From Candidatus Aminicenantota bacterium (lineage in GTDB: Bacteria > Acidobacteriota > Aminicenantia > UBA2199): a DNA stretch of 33,468 nt. The stretch covers positions 1-33,468 of the forward strand of contig WVZO01000264.1 of assembly GCA_011772425.1 (NCBI GenBank). Reading direction: 5' to 3'. The notes below the pieces were generated by a model, which saw only the letters and a program-made list of their open reading frames with translations, was not told where the DNA came from and made no database searches. Positions 1 to 8,014 of the stretch are shown in pieces. The first letter of the stretch is position 1. Every line of letters starts with the position of its first letter. A program made the translations under genes and the position numbers.

Positions 1-126
1 CAAAATTCAAATGTTCAAAATTCAAAACAAAAAGAACCTGGCACGTTGGTTTTTTCTTTTGTTTTGGTCATTTAAATTTGGGTCATTTGAATTTGTTTCG
101 AATTTCGATATTCGAATTTCGGATTT
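1..126. repeat. Palindromic AT-rich dispersed repeat, cut by window edge
   Basis: The left arm (about 1-32) is built on caaaattcaaatgttcaaaa. It is answered by an imperfect reverse complement at about 57-100 (ttttgttttggtcatttaaa and onward), so the element can fold into a long hairpin. A second and more complete copy lies at 23564-23724 with the same arms but a different central loop. The outer arm, with the gaatttcggattt tail, is seen only on the right here because the window starts inside the element. It is non-coding and looks like a MITE/REP-type intergenic repeat. No transposase was seen nearby. Confidence 0.75.
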
Positions 127-134
127 ATTTAGCC

Positions 135-510
<376 letters not shown>

Positions 511-590
511 ACCCACGTCTCGTTTTTTCGTGATAACCCAGAAACGTTTATCGAGAATGACGCACCATTGCTATTTTTGGCCCTGGGGGG

Positions 591-620
591 TTGACAACGT
601 GAATCACTACCGGGTATAAT
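591..620 (+). promoter_or_regulatory. Consensus promoter of the KAP ATPase gene
   Basis: A perfect TTGACA (591-596) and a perfect TATAAT (615-620) are separated by 18 bp. Transcription would begin near 627, leaving a leader of about 115 bases before the ATG at 742. The leader contains a G-rich stretch (about 700-719) and ends with a GGAGG ribosome binding site at 728-732. Both boxes match the sigma-70 consensus at all six positions, and this is the best such promoter in the window. Confidence 0.7.
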
Positions 621-741
621 GGGTTGAAAATGGAAGGTAACATCAAAATTAATCTGTCGGCAGCGAAATGCAGTAGATATACGCTGTATACGAGGTGCAA
701 GCCGCCGGGGTGAGGGGGTTATATTTGGAGGTTAGCTTAAC

Positions 742-2946
742 ATGACTAACGAGAAGGCTATAGATAACAACAGTACATTTAATTCTGATTCACCAATTGA
801 ATCCCCAGAACAAGACATATTTAAGCGCGTGCCATTTGCTCAAGGTATTGCGAAAGTAATAACTAATAGGGTTAATCCAGATAGTATTGTGTTTGGAATT
901 TACGGGGAATGGGGAACAGGCAAAACATCCGTTTTGAATCTCATAGAAAATGAGTTAAAGAAATCCAAAAAAATTCAGTGCGTAAAGTTCAACCCCTGGA
1001 GATTCGAAGACGAAAGCTCTTTAATATTATGCTTTTTTGAATCTTTATCAGTGGCGCTAAACAAAGCGATTGGCTCCAAAAAAGAGAAGGTGGGTAAATT
1101 GCTTGTGGAATGGGGGGAACTCCTTGTAAATATAAATAAAAAAGCAGGGGCGTTCATAAAGATTGGTAAAAAGTTGTCAAGCGTTACGTTAGAACAAAAA
1201 ATGGAAAGATTGAAAGGGATATTGAGAGAAGAAGGTCAAGAAGGCAGGCGCATTGTGGTCTTCATAGATGATATTGATAGGTTAGATAAGAATGAGATAC
1301 AAGCGGTTTTTAAGTTAGTCAAATTAACAGCAAACCTCCCCAGAATAATATATATTTTGGCATTTGATGACAAGATGGTTGCTGCCGCCTTAAATGAAAA
1401 GTATGCATCCGACGATTTTGATTTAAAAGAAAAGCATCCTTCTGGAAATTCCGAATCCGGGCGGAATTTTTTGGAAAAAATTGTCCAGGTGCCATTGCCA
1501 TTACCTGAGATAGATTCTTTCGATTTAACAAAATTCTGCCTTAAATTAGCATCCCAAAACTTGCAAGATTCGCAAATAAATTTGGAAGAGAATGAAAAGA
1601 AAAGATTTGAGCATTATTTTCACACATATTTTAGCAATAGCCTTAAAACTCCACGGATTTGTATACGATACGCAAACAGGCTTTCTTTTGTTCTGCCACT
1701 TTTAAAAGGCGAAATTAATCCCGCTGACCTGATGCTGATTGAAGGTATCAGAACATTCCAACCAAAATTTTTCGAAAAAATTATTGACAATAAGGAATTA
1801 TTTTTAGGTCAGACAATTAACAAATTTAAAATGGTACATTTTTCGGGTGATAGAGAAAAAATTACTGATAAAAATAAAGAAACATTTAAAGGTTTGCTAG
1901 AAAGCCTCTCGCTAGAGGAAAGAGTGGTAATCGAAGCTCTACTATTGCATATATTTCCCAAATTAGAAGAATCTCTCGGAGATACTCATTATAACCCGTT
2001 TTTTGAACAAAAGTTGCAAGAAGAACAAAGAATAGGCTCTCCGGATTACTTTAATCGTTACCTTGCTCAAGCCGTACCAGAATATGACATCTCAGACCAT
2101 AAAATCAAACAATTTCTTTCAAATCTTCCAAAACAACCAATAGAAGATGTTATTGAAGCACTTCGTGAAATGATTACTGAACAAAAAGCAGATAAAGTAA
2201 TCTCAAAGTTAAGTCAAAAGGCAGGTTCTCTGTCGGAAGAAATATCTGAAAATCTTTCCAGGGCAATCGCAGCTTGTGCAGAGTTATACCCTAATTCAGG
2301 TATTTTCTTAACTTGGTTGAGCGCAATAAATTTGGTATATGTTCTTCTATCAAATATACCAAAAAGGGGAAAAAGGCTTGCAGCCACTCAGGACATTTTA
2401 ATAAATACTTCTCCTTTAAATTTTGCTGCTGAATTCTTTGGGAATTTGATAGGATTAGAGAGGAATCAAGAAATAAAAAAAAGGTTTTCAGATGAAGAAA
2501 TTGAAAAGCTTGGAACGCAATTTGCCGAGAGAATTAAAGAAGAAGCAGAACAAGATATTCTTTATCTGAAATACCCCGAACGCATTTTTACCTTATTGAA
2601 CCATTGGCGCAAGTACTCAGACAAAGAGGATTTAAATGAACATCTTCGTAAATCTTTCAAGCAAAATAAACAAAATGTCATTGAATACCTCAAGGCATTT
2701 TTGAGTATAGAAGTAATAGACGGAATTAGAAGTAAGAGTGATTTTGAAAAACAACAATTTGAGAGAGCAACGCTGTTTCTTGAACCAAAAATCGTATATG
2801 ATGAATTAAAAAAAATATATGGCGATAAGCTTGATGAGAATGTACCCACAGGTTTTAGATATAAAGATATTGACGAAAGGGTCGCGTTCCAATTTGCTGC
2901 AATCTTTCGTAAAGTAGAAAAAGTAAAGAAAAAGAAGATAAGCTAA
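742..2946 (+). CDS. KAP family P-loop NTPase
   Basis: This is a 734-residue protein. The Walker A motif GEWGTGKT is at residues 55-62 and a Walker B IVVFIDDIDRL at 171-181. The KAP-typical FNPWRFED is at 83-90 and the strand YILAFDDKMV near 204-213. Many KAP NTPases have two membrane helices inserted in the P-loop domain. Here the region between Walker A and B (about 95-165) is charged and no clear transmembrane pair is visible, so a soluble variant is likely. The C-terminal 400 residues are helical and charged with no recognised domain. Family members include PifA and other phage-exclusion or defence-related proteins. The start has a good GGAGG. The gene is AT-rich compared with the secretion and suf genes, which suggests acquisition by transfer. 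No partner gene follows in the same transcript. Confidence 0.85.
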   Translation: MTNEKAIDNNSTFNSDSPIESPEQDIFKRVPFAQGIAKVITNRVNPDSIVFGIYGEWGTGKTSVLNLIENELKKSKKIQCVKFNPWRFEDESSLILCFFESLSVALNKAIGSKKEKVGKLLVEWGELLVNINKKAGAFIKIGKKLSSVTLEQKMERLKGILREEGQEGRRIVVFIDDIDRLDKNEIQAVFKLVKLTANLPRIIYILAFDDKMVAAALNEKYASDDFDLKEKHPSGNSESGRNFLEKIVQVPLPLPEIDSFDLTKFCLKLASQNLQDSQINLEENEKKRFEHYFHTYFSNSLKTPRICIRYANRLSFVLPLLKGEINPADLMLIEGIRTFQPKFFEKIIDNKELFLGQTINKFKMVHFSGDREKITDKNKETFKGLLESLSLEERVVIEALLLHIFPKLEESLGDTHYNPFFEQKLQEEQRIGSPDYFNRYLAQAVPEYDISDHKIKQFLSNLPKQPIEDVIEALREMITEQKADKVISKLSQKAGSLSEEISENLSRAIAACAELYPNSGIFLTWLSAINLVYVLLSNIPKRGKRLAATQDILINTSPLNFAAEFFGNLIGLERNQEIKKRFSDEEIEKLGTQFAERIKEEAEQDILYLKYPERIFTLLNHWRKYSDKEDLNEHLRKSFKQNKQNVIEYLKAFLSIEVIDGIRSKSDFEKQQFERATLFLEPKIVYDELKKIYGDKLDENVPTGFRYKDIDERVAFQFAAIFRKVEKVKKKKIS

Positions 2947-3143
2947 TTCTAAAACCATCTTCTAATACTATATGCTTTCGGACGATAGGCACATATCAAG
3001 AAGAACCTTGCCACCCATCCCCAAAAACCTTAAAAAAAAATCAATTAAAAAAGGAGCCAAGCAAATTTTTCGTCTGGATTTGGGCGATTTAGAAGAAGAG
3101 AGGGGACTGTTACGGGTCACACTGGAAACGAATGAAAACACCT
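2947..3143 (+). other. Spacer with doubtful ORF after the KAP gene
   Basis: An open frame starts with ATG at 2972 and continues to 3283, but it has no convincing ribosome binding site. From 3144 it runs antisense through the YgiT-type antitoxin gene. Its first 55 or so codons (with QIFRLDLGDLEEERGLL) have a plausible amino-acid composition, so this could be the 5' remnant of a lost gene that once followed the KAP ATPase. I cannot assign it to a family. Confidence 0.2.
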
Positions 3144-3368
3144 TTAAGCGGCATACTTTAAAAGTTCAAGCGATACCCCCCGTCTTACAGCATCATTCGC
3201 CAGTTGAAGCAATTTTTTATTGGTCTCGGATGAAAGATATTCCTCTCCACAATTATCACAAATTTGTGCGGGGACATTTTTGAACACCAACGTAGTCTCT
3301 TCCTTATCCAATGCAACTGTAATAGTACCGGCTACTGTATTTCCATTGCGACAAATTGCACATTTCAT
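3144..3368 (-). CDS. YgiT/MqsA-type zinc finger antitoxin
   Basis: This 74-residue protein has a two-knuckle zinc finger: CAIC (C3, C6) and CDNC (C37, C40), followed by GEEYLSSETNKKL. This is the N-terminal domain of MqsA/YgiT-type antitoxins. The short form without an MqsA-like HTH is common beside DUF4258 toxins. A GGAGG lies seven bases before the start. The upstream gene on the same strand, 18 bases away, is a truncated DUF4258 ORF, so the order is toxin then antitoxin as expected for this pair. The antitoxin looks intact and the toxin does not. Confidence 0.85.
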   Translation of the reverse strand: MKCAICRNGNTVAGTITVALDKEETTLVFKNVPAQICDNCGEEYLSSETNKKLLQLANDAVRRGVSLELLKYAA

Positions 3369-3386
3369 TGTAACCTCCGTGAAAAG

Positions 3387-3524
3387 TTATCTATCCATTA
3401 AAAAAATCCAAACAACTTCTTCTTCATCGATGCTTCTTTGAAACATTCGTTTGGTTGCATGTACCCTGTATTGAATATCCCACTGCTGAATGTCATCCGC
3501 AACGATTTCATATAATTTACTCAT
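3387..3524 (-). pseudogene. Truncated DUF4258 toxin
   Basis: Read on the minus strand from the ATG at 3522-3524, the frame gives 45 residues. The core YRVHATKRMFQRSIDEEEV is characteristic of DUF4258 (the VHAxxRMxxRgIxxeeV motif). It then ends after VWIFLMDR and a TAA. Family members continue for another 40-50 residues with the strands that carry the rest of the RelE/BrnT-like fold, so the C-terminal half is missing. The following antitoxin with its GGAGG is preserved, which points to an internal deletion that kept the antitoxin. The ORF is below usual gene-calling length. Toxicity is unlikely. Confidence 0.75.
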
Positions 3525-3884
3525 GGTCACAGCTCTTCCTTACTCTCCTTCTGCCATATATTACGGTAAAAGAACCCTCTCCCTTGCATATTCCCGCTGC
3601 AAAACCGCTAGCTCACTTTCCCTGTACACAAACATTATACTCTTCTTCATTATTTTCCCGAAAACAATTGTACCCCATGCCCGGTTTAAAAGCAAGAGGT
3701 TTTACCTGCAAGGGATTAAGTGTCAAACAAGATAAACATCCTCAAACTTTTATAAAAAAAAATTTTTTTTATTTTTTAGTTTTCTCAATCTCTTAACCTT
3801 TCAACATCTCAACATCTGAGTCTAAAAGCTTCGAAGAAGCTTAACAGTTAAAGGTTTCCTGGTTCCAGGTCAGGTAGAAAAGGA
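3525..3884. other. Intergenic region without a recognised gene
   Basis: I see no supported gene here. The overlapping open frames have no ribosome binding site and low-complexity content. The stretch holds an oligo-A/T run (about 3750-3780) and a small perfect hairpin, AAGCTTC-GAA-GAAGCTT, at about 3828-3844. Confidence 0.5.
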
Positions 3885-3929
3885 ATGAATTGGAGCTACA
3901 AACTTGCAGCATTTTGCAGAAGAATTGGG

Positions 3930-4345
3930 GGAAAAGTCTTCAAAAGTGTTAAAATTCGCTTCAAAATTAAAGTAATTCATCACAAAATTGTAAAAAATAG
4001 CTTCAAAATTGTAAAAATTTATTACAATAATGAAATCCAGAGCTTCAAAATTGTTCAAATTTGCTTCAAAAATGAAGCCCAGAGCTACAACTTTGAAGTA
4101 ATTTACAACATAATTGAAGTAAAAAGCTTCAAAGTTGTTCAAATTCATTACAAAAATGAAGACTGGAATTTCAAACTTGAAGTTATTTATAACAAAATTG
4201 TAAGAAAAAGCTTCAAGATTGTAAAATCTTTTTACAAAAATGAAGCTCAGAGCTTCAAAATTGTTCAATTTTGCTTCAAACTTGAAGTAATTTACTTCAA
4301 AATTGTAGTAAAAAGCTTCAAAAATGAAGCCCAAAACTGCAAATA
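3930..4345. repeat. Divergent 21-bp-period tandem array
   Basis: About 20 units of 21 bp can be read. In one frame each unit gives a heptapeptide variant such as SFKIVKI, YYNNEIQ, SFKIVQI, CFKNEAQ or SFKVVQI. Both strands stay open across the array (a 160-codon plus-strand frame and a 154-codon minus-strand frame) only because the period is a multiple of three and stops are absent from the unit. A-tracts such as caaaattg, caaatttg and caaaaatg recur every 10-11 bp, two per unit. I treat it as non-coding structural DNA and not as a gene, because no ribosome binding site or conserved domain accompanies either frame. Confidence 0.7.
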
Positions 4346-4444
4346 TGTAGCAAATCAGCTCCTATAGGATGGGGACGCCGTCCACTTATCGATAAAGTTG
4401 GAAAGGGGAAAGGGGAAAGAAAAGAAACGATTTGGTGATTTGGT

Positions 4445-4454
4445 GACAGGCAAA
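4445..4454 (+). repeat. Short dispersed motif GACAGGC(A/G)A(A/G)
   Basis: This is one of seven intergenic copies. The others are 154-163 (+), 7396-7405 (+), 30677-30686 (-), 30877-30886 (+), 31798-31807 (-) and 33340-33349 (+). Only one extra 7-mer core was seen inside a gene. On the opposite strand the motif reads TT(T/C)GCCTGTC and is usually followed by a pyrimidine-rich run. This copy lies 43 bases after the stop of the CocE-type hydrolase. Several other copies sit where toxin genes are broken. Confidence 0.6.
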
Positions 4455-4496
4455 GTTATTGCTTACGTTAAAATCTTTTTTATCACCTTCTTAACC

Positions 4497-6242
4497 TCAA
4501 AACTTCTTATCCCTGGTGTTATTCGTGGTTTTATAAATCGGCAAGATCAAGGAACTGGGGTGTTTTTTGTCGTGGTACAGGGTGATTATGGCTTTCCTGG
4601 CATCTTTGGCTGTCTCTTCGGCCACAACACCGCCGGAGTTGTAGTTTTTTTCAAAGAAGGGGTCTTTTACCGGGCCGAAAACCAGCCGCAGCCGGCTGCC
4701 TTTACTGAGTCTTCGAGAAAAGAAGTTAAAGGTATCGAACCTGTAAAGGTTAATCTTCCCGGGTTTAACCAGCTCAGGCCTGGATATGGAATTGCGGTAA
4801 CGAGCCCGCATTACCGTGAAAGCCAGGAAAATACTGGTCCCGTTGGGCTTGATCTCGTATAGGGCGGCCTCCAGGTCAGTGTCAGGTACGTTGAGAGATA
4901 GGTAGGCATTAAACGTGATAAAACCTGAAACTTCCAGGTCTTCTTCCAATCGCGGGCTGTGGTAAACAAGATTTTCCCCGGATAAGGCATCGGTCTGGTC
5001 CAGGCCGGTGTCAGACTCTGCAAACCATCCATGCACTTCGGAAATGGGGTCCAGGGGATCATATTCAAATCGATCCGGTTTCTCGCTGCCGGGTTTATTC
5101 CCGGTTAATTTGCCGGAATGAAAGACATCGTTGGCGTTTCCATTGTCTGAAGAGAGATACCAGGTTTGTTTGTCATTATAGACTTCATCAAGGCTGGATG
5201 CATACTTCCATTGGTTGGCTCCCATGACGTAGTAACACACCCGGTCTTTGAGGAATTCGGGCCGTTTCTTGCCCTTCAGGTGCCAGTCGTACCATTCCAG
5301 GTGGAGCTGTTCCATGTCTAACACAGCGTTGTCACCGAAAGTCAATCCCATAAGTTCCTTTTTCGGATAACGAGTGCCCCCGTGGTCCCAGGGTCCGATG
5401 ATCAGGTAGTTTTTTCCCCTGGCTTGCTGCGGTGCGTATTTCATGAAGTTTCGATAGTAAGTCATATGCCCCAACTGATCCCCAAAAAAATAGCAGGTAA
5501 TGTTGAGTATGGGGATATGGATATCCCGGTAGTCCCCGGGGGCAGGAGCGAAATTCTGCCAGAATTTGTCATAGTAAGGATGGGCCACCCACCGTTTAAA
5601 AATCCGCTCCTCGATGCCGGCCAATTCCCAGAATCGACAAAGAGGAATATGCTCATTGTATAATTCCAGGTATTTACTGTTCCAGTAGTGGTCATCAGAA
5701 AATAGGTTGTCGTTGGCGGCTGCACCGCTGGTTAAAGACAGCCAACAGGCCATATATGGGAAAAATATGGTGCGGTGTACGGGAAAATCAATGCCCGGGT
5801 AAACCGCATCGGTGGGCACAATGGTTTTTAAGGGTAGAGGACGGGTTTTCATGGCCTGCCACTGCACCATGCCGCGGTAAGAACCACCCCGCATGGCCAC
5901 CTGGCCATCACTCCAGGGCTGTTTGGCAATCCAGTTGACAATGTCGTAAATATCCTTGCCCCGGACATCCACACTGGTATAAACATATCCGTTTTTGGCA
6001 AAAAACATTCCCCGTTTCTGCGATTCATCGGAAATATAAGGGGTAAACACAAAGATAGTAGGCAGGGGTTCTTTCATCTCTTCTGGCATCCAGATTCGTG
6101 CTGAAAGTTTCACACCATCCGGCATCGCTATTTTTTGATCCAGGATTATCTTCACATCCACAGCCTTTTCTCCTGCTTCCATCAAAAGAACAAAACAGGT
6201 AACCATCAAAATTAAAATAAATAAACCGCGTTTTTTTCTCAT
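4497..6242 (-). CDS. Secreted CocE/NonD family alpha/beta hydrolase
   Basis: The 581-residue protein belongs to the X-Pro dipeptidyl-peptidase/cocaine-esterase family (peptidase S15 fold), which hydrolyses acyl or peptide bonds. An N-terminal signal peptide (KKRG then LFILILMVTCFVLL) indicates export. The nucleophile elbow GGSYRG places Ser121. GPWDHGG places the catalytic histidine at 287, and the acid is probably D255 in FFGDQLGH. The jelly-roll C-terminal domain typical of the family fills residues 380-570. One oddity is VDVRG (92-96), which runs directly into DIYDIVNWIAKQPW. Relatives have a GxGxSeG-type loop of roughly 15 residues between these, so a short deletion is apparent. The gene has a strong GGAGG and is divergent from the NTF2-like gene. 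The substrate cannot be told. Confidence 0.87.
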   Translation of the reverse strand: MRKKRGLFILILMVTCFVLLMEAGEKAVDVKIILDQKIAMPDGVKLSARIWMPEEMKEPLPTIFVFTPYISDESQKRGMFFAKNGYVYTSVDVRGKDIYDIVNWIAKQPWSDGQVAMRGGSYRGMVQWQAMKTRPLPLKTIVPTDAVYPGIDFPVHRTIFFPYMACWLSLTSGAAANDNLFSDDHYWNSKYLELYNEHIPLCRFWELAGIEERIFKRWVAHPYYDKFWQNFAPAPGDYRDIHIPILNITCYFFGDQLGHMTYYRNFMKYAPQQARGKNYLIIGPWDHGGTRYPKKELMGLTFGDNAVLDMEQLHLEWYDWHLKGKKRPEFLKDRVCYYVMGANQWKYASSLDEVYNDKQTWYLSSDNGNANDVFHSGKLTGNKPGSEKPDRFEYDPLDPISEVHGWFAESDTGLDQTDALSGENLVYHSPRLEEDLEVSGFITFNAYLSLNVPDTDLEAALYEIKPNGTSIFLAFTVMRARYRNSISRPELVKPGKINLYRFDTFNFFSRRLSKGSRLRLVFGPVKDPFFEKNYNSGGVVAEETAKDARKAIITLYHDKKHPSSLILPIYKTTNNTRDKKF

Positions 6243-6270
6243 TTATCCTCCTTAATCCTTTTGAGGAAAA

Positions 6271-6276
6271 ATTATA
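6271..6276 (-). promoter_or_regulatory. Possible -10 box for the CocE-type hydrolase
   Basis: A TATAAT hexamer on the minus strand lies 29 bases before the start codon. No convincing -35 was found at 16-18 bp, so this is a weak call. Confidence 0.3.
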
Positions 6277-6337
6277 ACCCTTTTTCCCCAAGTAAAAAAG
6301 GAAACAGGCCAATTTTTCCCGTTTTTCAACCTGAAAC

Positions 6338-6364
6338 TTGACATCTAAGAGAGATTTGTAATAA
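6338..6364 (+). promoter_or_regulatory. Putative promoter of the NTF2-like gene
   Basis: TTGACA (6338-6343) is a perfect -35 box. The likely -10 is TAATAA (6359-6364) at a short 15-bp spacing, with ATAAGC at 17 bp as a poorer alternative. The start codon at 6412 follows a GGAGG at 6402-6406. Confidence 0.4.
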
Positions 6365-6411
6365 GCTTATTGGTGAATTCGTTTAATTAATAAAAAAAAT
6401 GGAGGCGAAAT

Positions 6412-7320
6412 ATGGTTAACGGCATTTATTCGAGACCGGGTATTACCACGGTAGTGATAATGCTCCTGGTCTTCACCGGTTTGTTAAATGGAGCGGGAAC
6501 ACATGCACCCGCTGAAAAGGAAAAAGTGATTTCCGTGGTTCAACAGCTGCTGGATGTACTGGAAACAGGCGATATCCAGAAAGGCAAAGAGGCCGTAATT
6601 CCTGGTGCATATCTTGCGGCGGTCCAAGATGGAAATAGTGAAAACCCGGTCAATTACCGGACGTTTGCCGAGTTTTTTAATTTTCTGGCCCAATCCAGGG
6701 ACAGGCGGAAAGAGACGATGTCCGGCGTGAAAGTCATGATTCATAAGAAAATTGCCCTGGTCTGGGGGGATTACAAATTATTCCTTAACCGCCAACTGCA
6801 TCACTGCGGTGTGAATGCCTTTAGTCTCATTAAAAAGAAAGGCGCCTGGAAGATTGCCAATGTGGTGTATACGTATGAGACCGAGGGGTGTGAGAAATTG
6901 AATTCCGCTGCGGTGCCCGCAGATGAAAGGGCGAAAAAAAAGATTGTTTCCGTTGTGCAGCGTTTCCTGGATATGTTGGCGACCCGCGACGTGAGTAAGG
7001 CGGATGAAATTTTAATGTCAAAGGGATTATCCGCATCCTGGCGTCAGAAAGAAGGGAAAGAAGTTGTGAAAATAAATTCCTTTAAAGAACTAACCGAGTC
7101 ACTGCCGGGTGAAACCAGTAAATTCAAAGAGGTGATGACAGACCCTAAGGTGTTGATTCACAAGGGAATCGGTATTCTCCGCACCGGGTACAAATTTTAT
7201 ATCGATGGTAAGTTCAGTCATGAGGGAGTCGATATATTCAGTCTTATCCGGACGTCCAGGGGGTGGAGAATCGCCGGACTCGTCTACACTGTGGACTACG
7301 GAGCGCATGGACCCGATTAA
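6412..7320 (+). CDS. Exported protein with tandem NTF2-like (SnoaL-type) domains
   Basis: This 302-residue protein starts with a signal peptide (hydrophobic TTVVIMLLVFTGLLNGAG, likely cleaved near residue 30). Two homologous halves follow. The first runs about 35-160, from EKVISVVQQLLDVLETGD to GAWKIANVVYT. The second runs about 175-297, from KKIVSVVQRFLDMLATRD to GWRIAGLVYT. Each half has the pattern of an NTF2/SnoaL-like cone: an N-terminal helix pair, a middle VMIHKKIALV or VLIHKGIGIL strand, and a FSLI-x-WRIA-x-V-YT C-terminal strand pair. Such domains bind small ligands or act as non-enzymatic modules, and no catalytic pair is evident. The 3' end overlaps the read-through tail of the broken toxin on the other strand. 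Confidence 0.7.
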   Translation: MVNGIYSRPGITTVVIMLLVFTGLLNGAGTHAPAEKEKVISVVQQLLDVLETGDIQKGKEAVIPGAYLAAVQDGNSENPVNYRTFAEFFNFLAQSRDRRKETMSGVKVMIHKKIALVWGDYKLFLNRQLHHCGVNAFSLIKKKGAWKIANVVYTYETEGCEKLNSAAVPADERAKKKIVSVVQRFLDMLATRDVSKADEILMSKGLSASWRQKEGKEVVKINSFKELTESLPGETSKFKEVMTDPKVLIHKGIGILRTGYKFYIDGKFSHEGVDIFSLIRTSRGWRIAGLVYTVDYGAHGPD

Positions 7321-7639
7321 ATTTAAAATGCTGTTTCATCCCCTTTTCATTCCGGGCATTGAGAAAATTTGGAAAGGGGGAAAAGAGGGAAAAGGGACAG
7401 GCAAGCTCACCTGTTTTTTTATTTATCCGATATATCAACAGCCAATCAGGGCCAATATGGCATTCAAGGCACCCTTTCCAGTTATTTACCAGCGGATGAT
7501 TTTTGTATTTCTGGTCGAGTTCTTCTTCATTGACAAGCTTAATAATGACCTCTCTTAGTCTTGACATATCTTTTGATCCGGAGCGTGTCAATCGCTTAAC
7601 ATCTTTCTTGAATTGGTTCGAACGTACAATTGTTAGCAT
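7244..7639 (-). pseudogene. YafQ/RelE-family toxin with broken 3' end
   Basis: Residues 1-79 (from MLTIVRSNQFKKDVKRLTR to CHIGPDWLLIYRINKKTGEL) match the YafQ mRNA-interferase family. In relatives the sequence ends with ILVRTGSHSDLF, which includes the catalytic histidine. Here the homology stops at GEL and the frame continues for about 50 residues of unrelated sequence (ACPFSLFSPF and on), ending inside the opposite-strand NTF2-like gene. The break falls on the CTTGCCTGTC motif (7396-7405). The start overlaps the antitoxin stop by one base (TAATG), as in intact dinJ-yafQ pairs. Loss of the last strand and catalytic histidine should make it inactive. The chimeric ORF may still be translated. 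Confidence 0.8.
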
Positions 7640-7899
7640 TAAATTCCCAGGTCTTCAAAAAGCTCTTCAGCGGTATCAAATCTCTTTACATTCTTACCCT
7701 TTTCTAAATCCTCCACAGCTTTACGGGTCGTTTTATTAGGGAGTCTCACCTCGAAGGGTATTCCATTTTTTGCCAGGATAAGGCGGTAGTACATATTGAT
7801 TGCCGTAGAATGAGTAAGGCCCAATTCGTGCAGGATTTTTTCTACCTTTTCTTTTAAATCCTTATCTGTTCTTACAGATAAAGTACTTGCTTGTGCCAC
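7639..7899 (-). CDS. RelB/DinJ family antitoxin
   Basis: This is an 86-residue ribbon-helix-helix antitoxin. The N-terminal TLSVRTDKDLKEKVEKILHELGLTHSTAINMYYRLI is the DNA-binding RHH. The GIPFEVRLPNKTTRKAVED stretch is the typical DinJ linker to the toxin-binding tail. I chose the GTG start at 7897-7899 because a good AGGAGG precedes it by five bases and the protein then begins MAQASTLSVRTD. The upstream ATG at 7942-7944 lacks such a site and would overlap the promoter. The partner toxin downstream is truncated. RelB/DinJ proteins usually autorepress their own promoter. Confidence 0.88.
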   Translation of the reverse strand: MAQASTLSVRTDKDLKEKVEKILHELGLTHSTAINMYYRLILAKNGIPFEVRLPNKTTRKAVEDLEKGKNVKRFDTAEELFEDLGI

Positions 7900-7926
7900 T
7901 TTTACCTCCTTTCTGTCGGTATAAAT

Positions 7927-7955
7927 AATGTAATACAATTGCAAGACAATGTCAA
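7927..7955 (-). promoter_or_regulatory. Promoter of the relB/dinJ-type locus
   Basis: On the minus strand TTGACA (7950-7955), a 17-bp spacer and TACATT (7927-7932) precede the GTG start by about 27 bases. Confidence 0.55.
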
Positions 7956-8014
7956 TAATTTCTTCACATCAAAAAGGAAAAAAGGAATTTTTTTTTCGCT
8001 TGTCCCCTTTCTTC

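Noticed and set aside
2972..3283. 103-codon ORF after the KAP gene
   Set aside because: It has no ribosome binding site, and its 3' half is antisense to the well-supported YgiT-type antitoxin.
3455..3796. 113-codon plus-strand ORF
   Set aside because: It overlaps the truncated DUF4258 gene on the other strand, has no domain, and ends in a T-run.
3885..4367. Open frame of 160 codons on the plus strand and 154 on the minus strand
   Set aside because: Both frames are produced by the 21-bp repeat period and lack a ribosome binding site and any domain. I treat the DNA as a tandem array.
4398..4862. 154-codon plus-strand ORF opposite the CocE-type hydrolase
   Set aside because: It is a shadow frame of a clear gene with catalytic residues, without its own support.
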